Assembly (NCBI GenBank): GCA_001804815.1
Contig: MHBI01000069.1
Span: forward strand, 21,872 to 85,871
Source of the DNA: Lentisphaerae bacterium GWF2_50_93
GTDB lineage: Bacteria > Verrucomicrobiota > Lentisphaeria > Victivallales > GWF2-50-93
Length of the DNA: 64,000 bases
Direction: 5' to 3'
Part shown: piece after piece, positions 9,996 to 17,539 of the stretch
How the letters are laid out: every line of letters starts with the position of its first letter
How positions within the stretch are numbered: the stretch's first letter is position 1
The notes under the pieces: model-generated
Database searches by the model: none
The model's input: the letters and a program-made list of their open reading frames with translations, nothing else
What the model was told of the DNA's origin: nothing
Program-made: the position numbers and the translations under genes

Positions 9996-10757
9996 ATGAT
10001 CGACATAAGAAAGGCATTCCTGTCTGGATTGACCGGCATTCTTCTGACATGCTCCGCTTTTGCCCAGGAAACTGTGACATCCAACATGCTGATGCGTGTT
10101 TTTGCCATTCAGAACGGCTCCAATCATGCTACGGCCTTCGCCATCGATGTTGACAACCGCCAGTACCTTGTCACTGCAAAGCATGCTATGCCCGGTACAA
10201 CTGACACGGCGCAGATCAAGATATTCCATGAAGAAAAATGGAAGGATATCTCGGTCAAGGTCATGCGTTCGGATGAGGCCGACATTGCCGTACTGTGTCC
10301 TCCGGTGCAGATTGCGCCCGCCCTGCCGGTCCTGCTCAAAGGAGACCACTATCTTGGACAGGATGTATTCTTCCTTGGCTTCCCATACATGCTCCACACG
10401 AATCTGACAGTGCCTGACAATCGGGGTTTTGTCATTCCCTTTGTCAAGAAAGGAGCTCTTTCAGCCTGGTTCAAGGAAGGCAACAGTCGATATCCTACAA
10501 TCTTCGTCGACGGAATTAACAATCCAGGTTTTTCAGGAGCTCCCATTGTTGTCATGAATCCCAAGAGGGAGGCTATCATCATTGGAATTATCTCCGGGTA
10601 TAGACAGAGCCAGGATCCCGTGACGAACCGAGGGATCGATACTGGTCTGATAAGTCTTGCCAATTCAGGAATAATCGTTTGCGGCGACATCAAGTATGCC
10701 CTGGATGAAATCAAGAAGAAGCCAGAGGGTGCTCAAATACAGCAGGAAAAGAAATGA
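9996..10757 (+). CDS. Secreted trypsin-like serine protease
   Basis: A 253-residue protein with a signal peptide (cleavage near AFAQE, residue 24). The chymotrypsin-fold catalytic triad is readable: His63 in LVTAKHAM, Asp96 in EADIAVL and Ser180 in NPGFSGAP. Length and motifs fit the compact S1-type proteases without PDZ domains. It is expected to act outside the cytoplasm. CAGGAGAT lies upstream of the start. The following DUF4238 gene begins 15 bases after its stop and shares a 19-bp upstream repeat, so the two are probably one unit. Confidence 0.85.
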   Translation: MIDIRKAFLSGLTGILLTCSAFAQETVTSNMLMRVFAIQNGSNHATAFAIDVDNRQYLVTAKHAMPGTTDTAQIKIFHEEKWKDISVKVMRSDEADIAVLCPPVQIAPALPVLLKGDHYLGQDVFFLGFPYMLHTNLTVPDNRGFVIPFVKKGALSAWFKEGNSRYPTIFVDGINNPGFSGAPIVVMNPKREAIIIGIISGYRQSQDPVTNRGIDTGLISLANSGIIVCGDIKYALDEIKKKPEGAQIQQEKK

Positions 10758-10766
10758 GCGTATATA

Positions 10767-10785
10767 CGACTGATGCGTATGATGC
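10767..10785 (+). repeat. 19-bp direct repeat, copy 2 (start of DUF4238 gene)
   Basis: Identical to 9951-9969. Here it covers the apparent ATG 10773 of the DUF4238 gene, which makes that start doubtful: the repeat may be untranslated leader as it is in front of the protease. Confidence 0.7.
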
Positions 10786-11714
10786 ACAGGACGGAGATAT
10801 TGAATCAACCAAGACAACATCACACAGTATCCGCCACCTACCTTGAGCTGTTCCAGGCACCGGGGACTGACAAGGTGCATGTGCTGGACCTGGAGAAGGA
10901 CGAACTTAGGTTCCAGAAGCCCGACAACATCCTTACACGCCGGGACTACTACCGTCAGGAACATTCTCCGGAAGGCACGGATGAATTCCGCTTCGAGAAG
11001 TTCATGGGCACGCACTTCGAACCTCATCTCAAGCGGATCATCGACAAGCTTATCTGCGGCGGCCATGGCATAACCGAGGACGAGATAATCTTATTCACCC
11101 AGTTCCTGGAACTGCAGCGCCTGAAGGTTCCCGCACAGGAGACCTTCGCCAAGGAACTGCTGCGCCAGGGCATCGAGCTGGTGGCGCTGGGCATCCCCGA
11201 AGTCGCTGAAGGCATTGTCAAGAACAAGTTCAAGGTTGTAGTCAAGGACAGCTTCCGGTTCACCTTCATGCACGAGATGCTCAAGGAGCAGAAGCACTTC
11301 TGGTACTTCACCAGGATGATATGGAATGTCTGGACCATGCCTGACGGCATCCACCTGGTCACTACGGACAATCCTGTGGCAATCTACAATCCAGGCTATC
11401 CGGAACTGAAACAGCCAGGCATAGGCAGGCTCGGTTCCGTTGTCCTGTTCCCGCTCACGCCTAGATACTGTCTGGAGATGGTCCATCCGGAACAGGAGAG
11501 CGTCAAGGAGCTTGACCCCACGGCCATCGTCAACGTAGAACCTAACGATGCACCCATACATGTTCGAGCTGGCCGGGTCATGTCAGAGGACAAGGCCCAT
11601 GTAGTCAATCTGATCCTTGCAACGCATGCCGACAGGATTGTCGTGTCTGATTACAAGCCAACCCTTGAACGGCTGCTGTCCTTCATCCGCAGTATGGAGC
11701 CACGGAAGTCTTAG
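10773..11714 (+). CDS. DUF4238 family protein
   Basis: A 313-residue protein with the DUF4238 pattern: an N-terminal NQPRQHHTVSATYLELF segment, a central helical part, then TMPDGIHLVTTDNPVAIYNP and VVLFPLTPRYCLEM. The family is widespread in accessory regions and has no established activity. The start is uncertain because ATGs at 10773, 10779 and 10782 all fall in or next to a 19-bp repeat shared with the upstream protease leader; TTG 10799 just before the conserved Asn-Gln-Pro is an alternative. It is probably co-transcribed with the protease. Confidence 0.8.
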   Translation: MRMMHRTEILNQPRQHHTVSATYLELFQAPGTDKVHVLDLEKDELRFQKPDNILTRRDYYRQEHSPEGTDEFRFEKFMGTHFEPHLKRIIDKLICGGHGITEDEIILFTQFLELQRLKVPAQETFAKELLRQGIELVALGIPEVAEGIVKNKFKVVVKDSFRFTFMHEMLKEQKHFWYFTRMIWNVWTMPDGIHLVTTDNPVAIYNPGYPELKQPGIGRLGSVVLFPLTPRYCLEMVHPEQESVKELDPTAIVNVEPNDAPIHVRAGRVMSEDKAHVVNLILATHADRIVVSDYKPTLERLLSFIRSMEPRKS

Positions 11715-11908
11715 AAGCAGAGTAATCCGCCGATAATACCGCACATTGATCTTCCAGCCAGCCCTTATTCCACGACCTTCCGCCCATTCTTGTGCAGAAG
11801 CGATCCCTTGCCCTGTGCCGGCTCCTCAAGCATCTCCGGTTTTCATGCGGTTCTTGCCATCCTCCCCATAATCGCTATATTATCCGCCCTAAAATACAGG
11901 ACATAACC

Positions 11909-12244
11909 ATGAGCATGCGATACGACTGGACCGCGTTGATCAGGGATATACAGGACAAGTCGCTTATGACCCAGGCCGAGATTGCCGACAGGCTTAACAT
12001 TAACCAGCAGACGGTTTCAAAGATAATGAACGCCCATCTCAATCCCGGAATCAAGCGTAAAAGTGATCTGCTGGAGCTTGCCGCAAAGGAGGGAATAGAC
12101 GTTGAGACCTACCGTACCGACCTGGCATTGAGGAAACTGGAAAGCTTTATTAAAGACAGGAAGGGCCGGGAACTCATAGAATCATATCTGCAAATGTCAG
12201 CTGCAGACAGGAAGAGGTTCATAAAGTATGCCGAGAAGCTATAA
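11909..12244 (+). CDS. XRE-type HTH regulator, paralog 1
   Basis: A 111-residue protein starting at ATG 11909 (MSMRYDWTALIRDI); the longer open frame from 11792 is rejected because homology with the next two genes begins here. The helix-turn-helix is at about 12-66 (MTQAEIADRLNINQQTVSKI, then PGIKRKSDLLELA). A C-terminal helical tail (SYLQMSAADRKRFIKYAEKL) is conserved in the two downstream paralogs. It is first of three tandem paralogs, probably transcribed together. Confidence 0.85.
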   Translation: MSMRYDWTALIRDIQDKSLMTQAEIADRLNINQQTVSKIMNAHLNPGIKRKSDLLELAAKEGIDVETYRTDLALRKLESFIKDRKGRELIESYLQMSAADRKRFIKYAEKL

Positions 12245-12263
12245 ACATGGAAGAACTCCGCCA

Positions 12264-12605
12264 ATGAGCCAACGATATGACTGGTCTGCAATTATCAGGG
12301 GAATGAAGAAGAGCCTGTGCATGTCGCAGCATGATATTGCCGTCAAGGTGAACATGCGGCAGGCGACAATTTCACACATATCCACCGGCATAAGAAAGCC
12401 AGGAATCAAGCTTAAGGGTGATCTACTGGAACTTGCCCGTGCCAATGGGATGGATATCCGCAGGTATCAGTTGGGATCCGGCAACGCAGCATGCCTGCGG
12501 AAGGGCGCGTCTGATGATCTTATCAGGCTGTTCGACCTTTACGTCAGAATGGGCAAGGCGGACAAGATAAAGTTCTTAAGGTATGCCGAACGCTTGAACA
12601 AATAG
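12264..12605 (+). CDS. XRE-type HTH regulator, paralog 2
   Basis: A 113-residue protein starting at ATG 12264 (MSQRYDWSAIIRGM), aligned to the start of paralog 1. The HTH reads MSQHDIAVKVNMRQATISHI followed by KPGIKLKGDLLELA. The C-terminal tail LYVRMGKADKIKFLRYAERL matches the tails of its neighbours. It lies 19 bases after paralog 1. The recognition helix differs from its neighbours, so the three probably recognise different sites. Confidence 0.85.
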   Translation: MSQRYDWSAIIRGMKKSLCMSQHDIAVKVNMRQATISHISTGIRKPGIKLKGDLLELARANGMDIRRYQLGSGNAACLRKGASDDLIRLFDLYVRMGKADKIKFLRYAERLNK

Positions 12606-12620
12606 GATATTGGGGGACAA

Positions 12621-12995
12621 ATGGAGACTGACAACAAGACTATTGATGGCGTAGGGTACTGCTGGCATCTTCTCGTGAGGGAACTGCTTGAGGGCATGTT
12701 CTTTTCCCAGCAGGACCTTGCTGAACATTGCAAGGTCACACAGCAGAGCATTTCCAGCTGGAAGAACGGTGTGAGGAAGCCCGGAGACTTTGCAAGGCGG
12801 AGGATATTGGAACTTGCCAGGGAAGCGGAAATCGATCCCGGCAGATATGAGTGTGATCCTGTAAGGGACGCAATAACGAAGTATCTGGAAAAGAACACAG
12901 GGAAAGATCTTGTAAGGGTGATTTCACTTTATGAGAAGATGTCGGACGGTTCCAGGGATAAACTTCTGGGATATGCGAAAACACTGGCGAAATAG
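12621..12995 (+). CDS. XRE-type HTH regulator, paralog 3
   Basis: A 124-residue protein with the HTH at about 28-75 (FSQQDLAEHCKVTQQSISSW, then RKPGDFARRRILELA) and the same tail (LYEKMSDGSRDKLLGYAKTL). It has a longer N-terminus than paralogs 1 and 2. A GGGGGA stretch precedes the start. It is most divergent of the three. It is followed after 9 bases by two small unknown genes on the same strand, which could be its targets or partners. Confidence 0.85.
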   Translation: METDNKTIDGVGYCWHLLVRELLEGMFFSQQDLAEHCKVTQQSISSWKNGVRKPGDFARRRILELAREAEIDPGRYECDPVRDAITKYLEKNTGKDLVRVISLYEKMSDGSRDKLLGYAKTLAK

Positions 12996-13004
12996 GTTCT
13001 ATAC

Positions 13005-13256
13005 ATGGATGACATTGAGCCAATAGTGAAGAAATACTGCGATGGCATGGCCGATACCTTGACCGAGACCATGGCGAGGCATGACTACCCGGAATATCAG
13101 CATCTGTGGAAGATATTCATTGAGGACATACGCAGGGGTGAATACTACAGGCATTTCAACTTTTTGATGGTCAACGGGGTGGTAGCCGTCCAGGCCCGGA
13201 CCAATGTAGGGCAGGCGATAACGGATTACACGGACGGATTGAGGGAGGGGAAATGA
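13005..13256 (+). CDS. Small protein, unknown
   Basis: An 83-residue acidic, mostly helical protein with no recognisable domain. It lies between the third XRE regulator and a membrane protein and overlaps the latter by 4 bases (ATGA), so translation is coupled. Its close spacing suggests one operon from the XRE genes to the membrane protein. Confidence 0.6.
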   Translation: MDDIEPIVKKYCDGMADTLTETMARHDYPEYQHLWKIFIEDIRRGEYYRHFNFLMVNGVVAVQARTNVGQAITDYTDGLREGK

Positions 13257-13927
13257 AAAAGATTCCCCTCGCAGACTGCATGGCCCTGGCGTCCCTGGTG
13301 GTCTTCACATCGGTGTTCATAGGATTCTTCTTCTGGGTCAGCACATGGAAGTACAATCTTCCCGGCCCGGATGCCGGCATGGCGTCAGGGATCGCATTCA
13401 TGTTCTGCTACCTGCTTATCTTCATCGCCTCAGCACTGCTTTCTGTCAAGCTTTTCACTGTCCGCGGGAAGATCACCGAGAAGTGGATCAGGTGGGCCGG
13501 ATTCCTGCCCATCGCCTTGACCATAGGAACACCGCTGTGCTGGCTGCTGCTGGAGGCGATGGAACCTAGTGTCGATGCGCAGAGCCACAATCTTGTCTGT
13601 GAGCTCATCTCGTCCGAACAGCTTCTGAACGGCAGGGCTGAACTCATCACCACCGGTGGCTGCTCTTCAGGGCCGCTACCCGAACCCAGTATGCTGGGCG
13701 ACGCATACTGCTATGACATCACGCAGCTGATCTTCAAGCAGAAAGAGCGGAGACTGGAAATCAAGTCTGACAACTGCAATGCCACCTTCCACTTCGACAT
13801 CCCGGACATGCCGAGGCAAATGCCCCTCACTGAATGGCGGGCACCATCCAGCATTGATCGCAAGGGGGCGTACAAGCTAAGGCTCGAGCTGCGCTACAGG
13901 GTCGAGAAAAATGAGACCTTCCGGTGA
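13253..13927 (+). CDS. Membrane protein with extracytoplasmic Cys-containing domain, unknown
   Basis: A 224-residue protein with three predicted transmembrane helices (about 9-28, 42-64 and 76-97), then a C-terminal domain of about 125 residues with four cysteines (CELISS, GGCSSG, YCYDIT, DNCNATF) that could form disulfides outside the cell. It starts within the end of the preceding small gene. No family is recognised. Confidence 0.65.
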   Translation: MKKIPLADCMALASLVVFTSVFIGFFFWVSTWKYNLPGPDAGMASGIAFMFCYLLIFIASALLSVKLFTVRGKITEKWIRWAGFLPIALTIGTPLCWLLLEAMEPSVDAQSHNLVCELISSEQLLNGRAELITTGGCSSGPLPEPSMLGDAYCYDITQLIFKQKERRLEIKSDNCNATFHFDIPDMPRQMPLTEWRAPSSIDRKGAYKLRLELRYRVEKNETFR

Positions 13928-14018
13928 CTGGGACTTCCGGGGTTAGGACGCAAACCGCGTTAACGTCCTTGTCGATTTTACTGATGGCCGCTATATTGCT
14001 TTCAGACTGGGAGGTTTC

Positions 14019-14507
14019 ATGATGACTGACGTTGGGGAGTATATAGTCGGCGCCTATCTGCAGCTGAAGCTGGGATGCGACGTTGTCAGCTACAATGTCC
14101 GTCCGCCTGGAGGAGGCCTTGAAGGACTTGAGGAATTGGATGTTGTAGGAATTGACCTGAAATCCCACCGGGCCTACATATGCGAAGTCACAACACATAT
14201 ACGCGGAACCCTCTACAAGGACAACCCTACGACCGTAAGGAAGATCAGGAATAAGCATGAACGGCAGAAACGGTATGGTGCCAAGTACCTGGAGAATTTC
14301 AATTGCAAATACATGTTCTGGTCACCGGTAGTGCCAGAAGGTTACATAACTGAACACCTGTCAAAGATTAAAGGACTGGATCTTGTCATAAACGGCAAAT
14401 ACAAGAGCAAGGTGGAGGAGTTGCAGGAACTTGCAAAAGAGACCACTCACGATGCACGTAACCCGGTATTCCGCATCCTCCAGATTTTGGAGCACATGCG
14501 TGAATGA
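14019..14507 (+). CDS. Probable PD-(D/E)XK-fold nuclease-like protein
   Basis: A 162-residue protein starting at ATG 14019 with a strong GGGAGG ribosome site. The N-terminal half resembles the restriction-endonuclease core: a helix with conserved Glu (VGEYIVGAYLQLKLGCDVV), a strand with Asp (ELDVVGIDL), then YICEVTTH, where Glu followed by a polar residue takes the E-x-K-like place but the Lys is replaced. The missing Lys makes activity uncertain. The C-terminal half is helical and basic. It stands alone. An inactive nuclease-fold protein is the main alternative. Confidence 0.5.
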   Translation: MMTDVGEYIVGAYLQLKLGCDVVSYNVRPPGGGLEGLEELDVVGIDLKSHRAYICEVTTHIRGTLYKDNPTTVRKIRNKHERQKRYGAKYLENFNCKYMFWSPVVPEGYITEHLSKIKGLDLVINGKYKSKVEELQELAKETTHDARNPVFRILQILEHMRE

Positions 14508-14624
14508 TCAATGTTGACGGGTGAGGCTATCACAACGCCGCCGCCCCCTGTCAATATGTAGATGAACCCAGCCTGGGAGAGGGCGAATGATTCGAGACGC
14601 CTCATCTCCCGCCGGACAGCTTCC

Positions 14625-15023
14625 TTAGTTTTCATCCCTCGAAATCACGTCAAGGACTTTTAACACCTCGACCGCATCTGTCTCTTGCCAAGTTAAAAAC
14701 GACGTCTTATTCCAGACCTGCACTCCGTTTCCAGCTCCAAGAATAATGGAATCGAAATCAAGACTGTTAAATACCTTTCTGCAGATATCACGTCCTAGGT
14801 TCACCGTTCCTCTGGATCCAACTGAAACACGCTTCATGATTTCTGGTTTGTATTGATTGAGCGACCTGTCTGCGGTATGAGGGAACAGCGTTAGTGCATG
14901 GAAATTCGAAGTTTTCCAGAAGACAGTAGCTTCCCCATCATTAAAATGCCTGAACTGCTTTGGCAGAATAAAACTCCCGTCTTTAACTCGGCTTTCATAC
15001 TGCCTCACGCTTTTCAAACTCAA
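14625..15023 (-). CDS. MraZ-like double-fold AbrB-type protein
   Basis: A 132-residue protein that reads as two related halves, as in MraZ (usually about 145 residues). The first half has YESRVKDGSFILPKQFRHF and FHALTLFP. The second has VSVGSRGTVNLGRDICRKVF then DSIILGAGNGVQVWNKTSF, close to the MraZ pattern of a GR-x-x-x-P strand followed by VGVGDRIEIW. MraZ proteins are transcription regulators of cell division genes. This one is far from any mur or fts gene and overlaps an upstream unknown gene by 29 bases. That placement suggests a regulator or antitoxin role, by inference only. Confidence 0.55.
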   Translation of the reverse strand: MSLKSVRQYESRVKDGSFILPKQFRHFNDGEATVFWKTSNFHALTLFPHTADRSLNQYKPEIMKRVSVGSRGTVNLGRDICRKVFNSLDFDSIILGAGNGVQVWNKTSFLTWQETDAVEVLKVLDVISRDEN

Positions 15024-15408
15024 GACTCATCTGCCCTGGAATATCCCTGTTGATATTCATACCTGCGACCTTATCTATCCATTCGTCAACCAGCTTCTGT
15101 GCATAGTGGTTCAAATCTCCAGACCCTGTCTCAGATGAAAACGACCAAGACCATCCGTATCCTTTCCTCATTACAAGCAGGAGCCCTCTGCTGGGTTCAA
15201 GCATCTCCAACACGTAGGTCCTTCCTGTGATTAAGTTGCTTAGGTGTTCGTCATTAAGCTCAACCTTGTAATCCCTCGTCAAATTGATTATTCCCCACGG
15301 AGACAGTTCCTGCAAAACTACAAGGCCGCCGTCGTAATTGTTATCAGGTCGATCAAATTCAGGCGTTGTATCGATTTCACAGAAGGTTTTATACAGTTCC
15401 AGTGTCAT
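14995..15408 (-). CDS. Unknown protein paired with the MraZ-like gene
   Basis: A 137-residue acidic protein with no recognised family. It contains a beta-rich centre (WGIINLTRDYKVELNDEHL, TYVLEMLEPSRGLLLVMRKG) and a Trp-rich patch (GYGWSWSFSSETG). It is first in a two-gene unit with the MraZ-like gene, which it overlaps by 29 bases in another frame. A perfect GGACAT-NNN-ATGTCC palindrome lies 64 bases upstream of its start. Confidence 0.55.
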   Translation of the reverse strand: MTLELYKTFCEIDTTPEFDRPDNNYDGGLVVLQELSPWGIINLTRDYKVELNDEHLSNLITGRTYVLEMLEPSRGLLLVMRKGYGWSWSFSSETGSGDLNHYAQKLVDEWIDKVAGMNINRDIPGQMSLEFEKREAV

Positions 15409-15471
15409 CGTCGTTGTGAATCCTTATTCACATGGAATATATTTATCTGGGAATATTATACGTGGCGGAAT

Positions 15472-15488
15472 AGGACATTTTATGTCCT
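15472..15488. promoter_or_regulatory. Palindromic operator site 1
   Basis: AGGACATTTTATGTCCT is a perfect inverted repeat with 7-base arms around TTT. It lies in the divergent spacer between the MraZ-like pair (minus) and the gene at 15648 (plus). It is one of nine such sites in the window. Confidence 0.7.
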
Positions 15489-15647
15489 TGTTGATGAAGG
15501 CAAGAGATTACTTTGGAATGGCGGATTTTCTTGAAAATTCGTATAACCGATGGCGAAATATTGACTTCTAAGTTTCGGCTGGTAAACTTTCAAGAGTATA
15601 TAGTTTTGCTGGTGCGATTAAACTTGTAAATCAACTGGAGAAAAGCC

Positions 15648-16412
15648 ATGCCATACTTGCCAGAGATCGACTACCCGGAATTCGAACGTGCGAAATTAAT
15701 TGAACTGGACAAATTATTTCAAGAGTGGGATAGCAGAACAAAGGAGATAGAATTACCCGAAGGCTATACTGCAGAAAGTATGGTTTTTGATGGATTTTAT
15801 CCATACTACACAAAGCAAAAAGAAAAAATCCTTTTCATTGGGCGTGAATCAAGAGAGATTTCGGGATGCAATTACATTCAAGTTTTGTTTAATGCTTATA
15901 AAAATAAGCGAATTGGCAACCAGCATATAAACGTGAGCTTATTCCACAGGAGAATGTTTTATATAGCCTACGGAATAAACAACGGTTTCCCAAAATGGCA
16001 AGATATCCCTTATGCAGATAGGATGACAGATACATTCGGTACGGAGAAAGGAATAAGTTTCTCGTTTATGAATATCTCGAAATTCAGCAATGATAGTGAT
16101 TCATGGCAGTCCAACTGGGATTTGATCGAGGCTTCCTACAAGCTAGGAATGAGAAGCCTGATTGAAAGAGAAATTGAAATACTGGAGCCCGATATTATCA
16201 TTTCAATGAATATAGGAGATAAAATTCATTCTTTTGGTGAGGTTAATGAATTTAAACGAACCGATCAAGTAAACTCATATATTCTTAACAATGTTACAAA
16301 GAAGAACGTACTTCTTCTTGATACTTTTCATTTTGCGGCTTGGGCTAAAGATGACATAGATGATTTTTACACTCCAATTATTGAGGCAATAAAAGCACAC
16401 AAGAAGAATTAA
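15648..16412 (+). CDS. Unknown protein, possibly uracil-DNA-glycosylase fold
   Basis: A 254-residue protein, noticeably AT-rich compared with its neighbours, which suggests recent transfer. The order of elements (KILFIGRESREISG near residue 60, FMNISKF near 145, then EILEPDIIISMNIGDKIHSFG near 190, then LLLDTFHFAAW near 230) resembles the UDG-superfamily layout. The catalytic motifs are not clear, so this is only a fold suggestion. It is preceded at about 160 bases by operator site 1. Confidence 0.45.
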   Translation: MPYLPEIDYPEFERAKLIELDKLFQEWDSRTKEIELPEGYTAESMVFDGFYPYYTKQKEKILFIGRESREISGCNYIQVLFNAYKNKRIGNQHINVSLFHRRMFYIAYGINNGFPKWQDIPYADRMTDTFGTEKGISFSFMNISKFSNDSDSWQSNWDLIEASYKLGMRSLIEREIEILEPDIIISMNIGDKIHSFGEVNEFKRTDQVNSYILNNVTKKNVLLLDTFHFAAWAKDDIDDFYTPIIEAIKAHKKN

Positions 16413-16465
16413 CTCATTTTAATGGCTCACTCAGGTCAATTGGCGATGGTTTAACTCCTCAATCC

Positions 16466-17407
16466 TTACTTCCTCCTGTTCATCCTCACCCCTACGAATA
16501 TCACGATACCGAGTATGACCATCGCCACCCCGGCTCCCACCAGCACATAGATGAGTATCTGGTCCTCGCTCATGCCTGGCTTCTGTATCGGCTTCGGAGC
16601 GGCCTGCGTTGGCTTCGCGTCTGCAGTCGTATCTATGGCATGCCTGTTCTGTTCGATCGGTTTAGCATTAGGATTCAATCCCCACTTCCTGAGATCCAGC
16701 TCAGTCTCCAGTTTCTGCTCTATGTCATCAGGCAATGCCGGGAAAAAATCGAAACCTGTGATTCTTTCAGCCTCCCTGACTGTCACGGCATAGATGCTGA
16801 TATCCTCCAGTCCTTCTCGGTGCGGCACGATGAACGCTATCATCTTCAGCTCCGGCTCCTGGTTGTCGAGGATGACCTTGTAGAACCGTTTCGCCACTCC
16901 GACCTTGCTCTTCTTGCCTATGAACTCTGAAGGCCCATCCTTCAGGATCGGACCCGTGCATATGAACAGTTCGCCGTTCTGCATTGCCCATTTGCGCTCG
17001 TGGTCCTCGACGTCGCCCCAGTCGCCGGCATTGAAGTCATGCAGCATCGGCGTGATATTGGACATGATAAAAGTTTCGTTGAGAAGCTTCTGGTCGGCAC
17101 GGAAGTCGGCTGATGGGCAGAGATGGCCACGGTCATAACCGCTGTTCGTGTAGTCGGAGTTGTCTGCGCTCTTCGTGGGAACAAGCGGATCCGATTTGAA
17201 GCCCGAGGGTCGCTTTGCGGTTCCACGTACCGTGTCCCTGGTGATCCTGTAGGCCACCCAGTCGGGCTGTTCGTACTGCTCATTGTATTTGAGCGTGTAG
17301 TTGGGATGCCTGACGATCTCATCGCCGGGGTTTGTCCTAGGCAGCTCGTATTGCTGGGCGTAGACGCCGACTGAGAGCAGCATTAAGAGTATTATGAGCT
17401 TCTTCAT
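16466..17407 (-). CDS. Membrane-anchored DNA/RNA non-specific endonuclease (DRGH family)
   Basis: A 313-residue protein with a signal peptide (KKLIILLMLLSVGVYAQQ). A beta-beta-alpha-metal nuclease domain at about 45-235 carries the DRGH motif (Asp92 to His95 in YDRGHLCPSADF), with the downstream ETFIMSNITPM segment expected to supply the metal-binding Asn. A Pro/Thr-rich linker leads to a C-terminal transmembrane helix (about 286-309) with a basic MNRRK end. It should sit on the outer face of the cytoplasmic membrane and degrade extracellular or incoming nucleic acid. The missing inhibitor gene is normal for secreted forms. Confidence 0.85.
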   Translation of the reverse strand: MKKLIILLMLLSVGVYAQQYELPRTNPGDEIVRHPNYTLKYNEQYEQPDWVAYRITRDTVRGTAKRPSGFKSDPLVPTKSADNSDYTNSGYDRGHLCPSADFRADQKLLNETFIMSNITPMLHDFNAGDWGDVEDHERKWAMQNGELFICTGPILKDGPSEFIGKKSKVGVAKRFYKVILDNQEPELKMIAFIVPHREGLEDISIYAVTVREAERITGFDFFPALPDDIEQKLETELDLRKWGLNPNAKPIEQNRHAIDTTADAKPTQAAPKPIQKPGMSEDQILIYVLVGAGVAMVILGIVIFVGVRMNRRK

Positions 17408-17539
17408 TACAGTTGTCCGTGTGATAGTTTAGAGTCCATAACAATAGCAACTGCCGATGAAAATGGAAACGGAGTTCGGGAGATTGACGGAGAAGATTGC
17501 CCGCTTAGATTATTCATATCTATAAGATGGGGTGCGAAT

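Noticed and set aside
13946..13970. AGGACG ... CGTCCT palindrome before the PD-(D/E)XK gene
   Set aside because: The arm spacing (13 bases) differs from the 3-base centre of the nine operator sites, so it was not counted with them.
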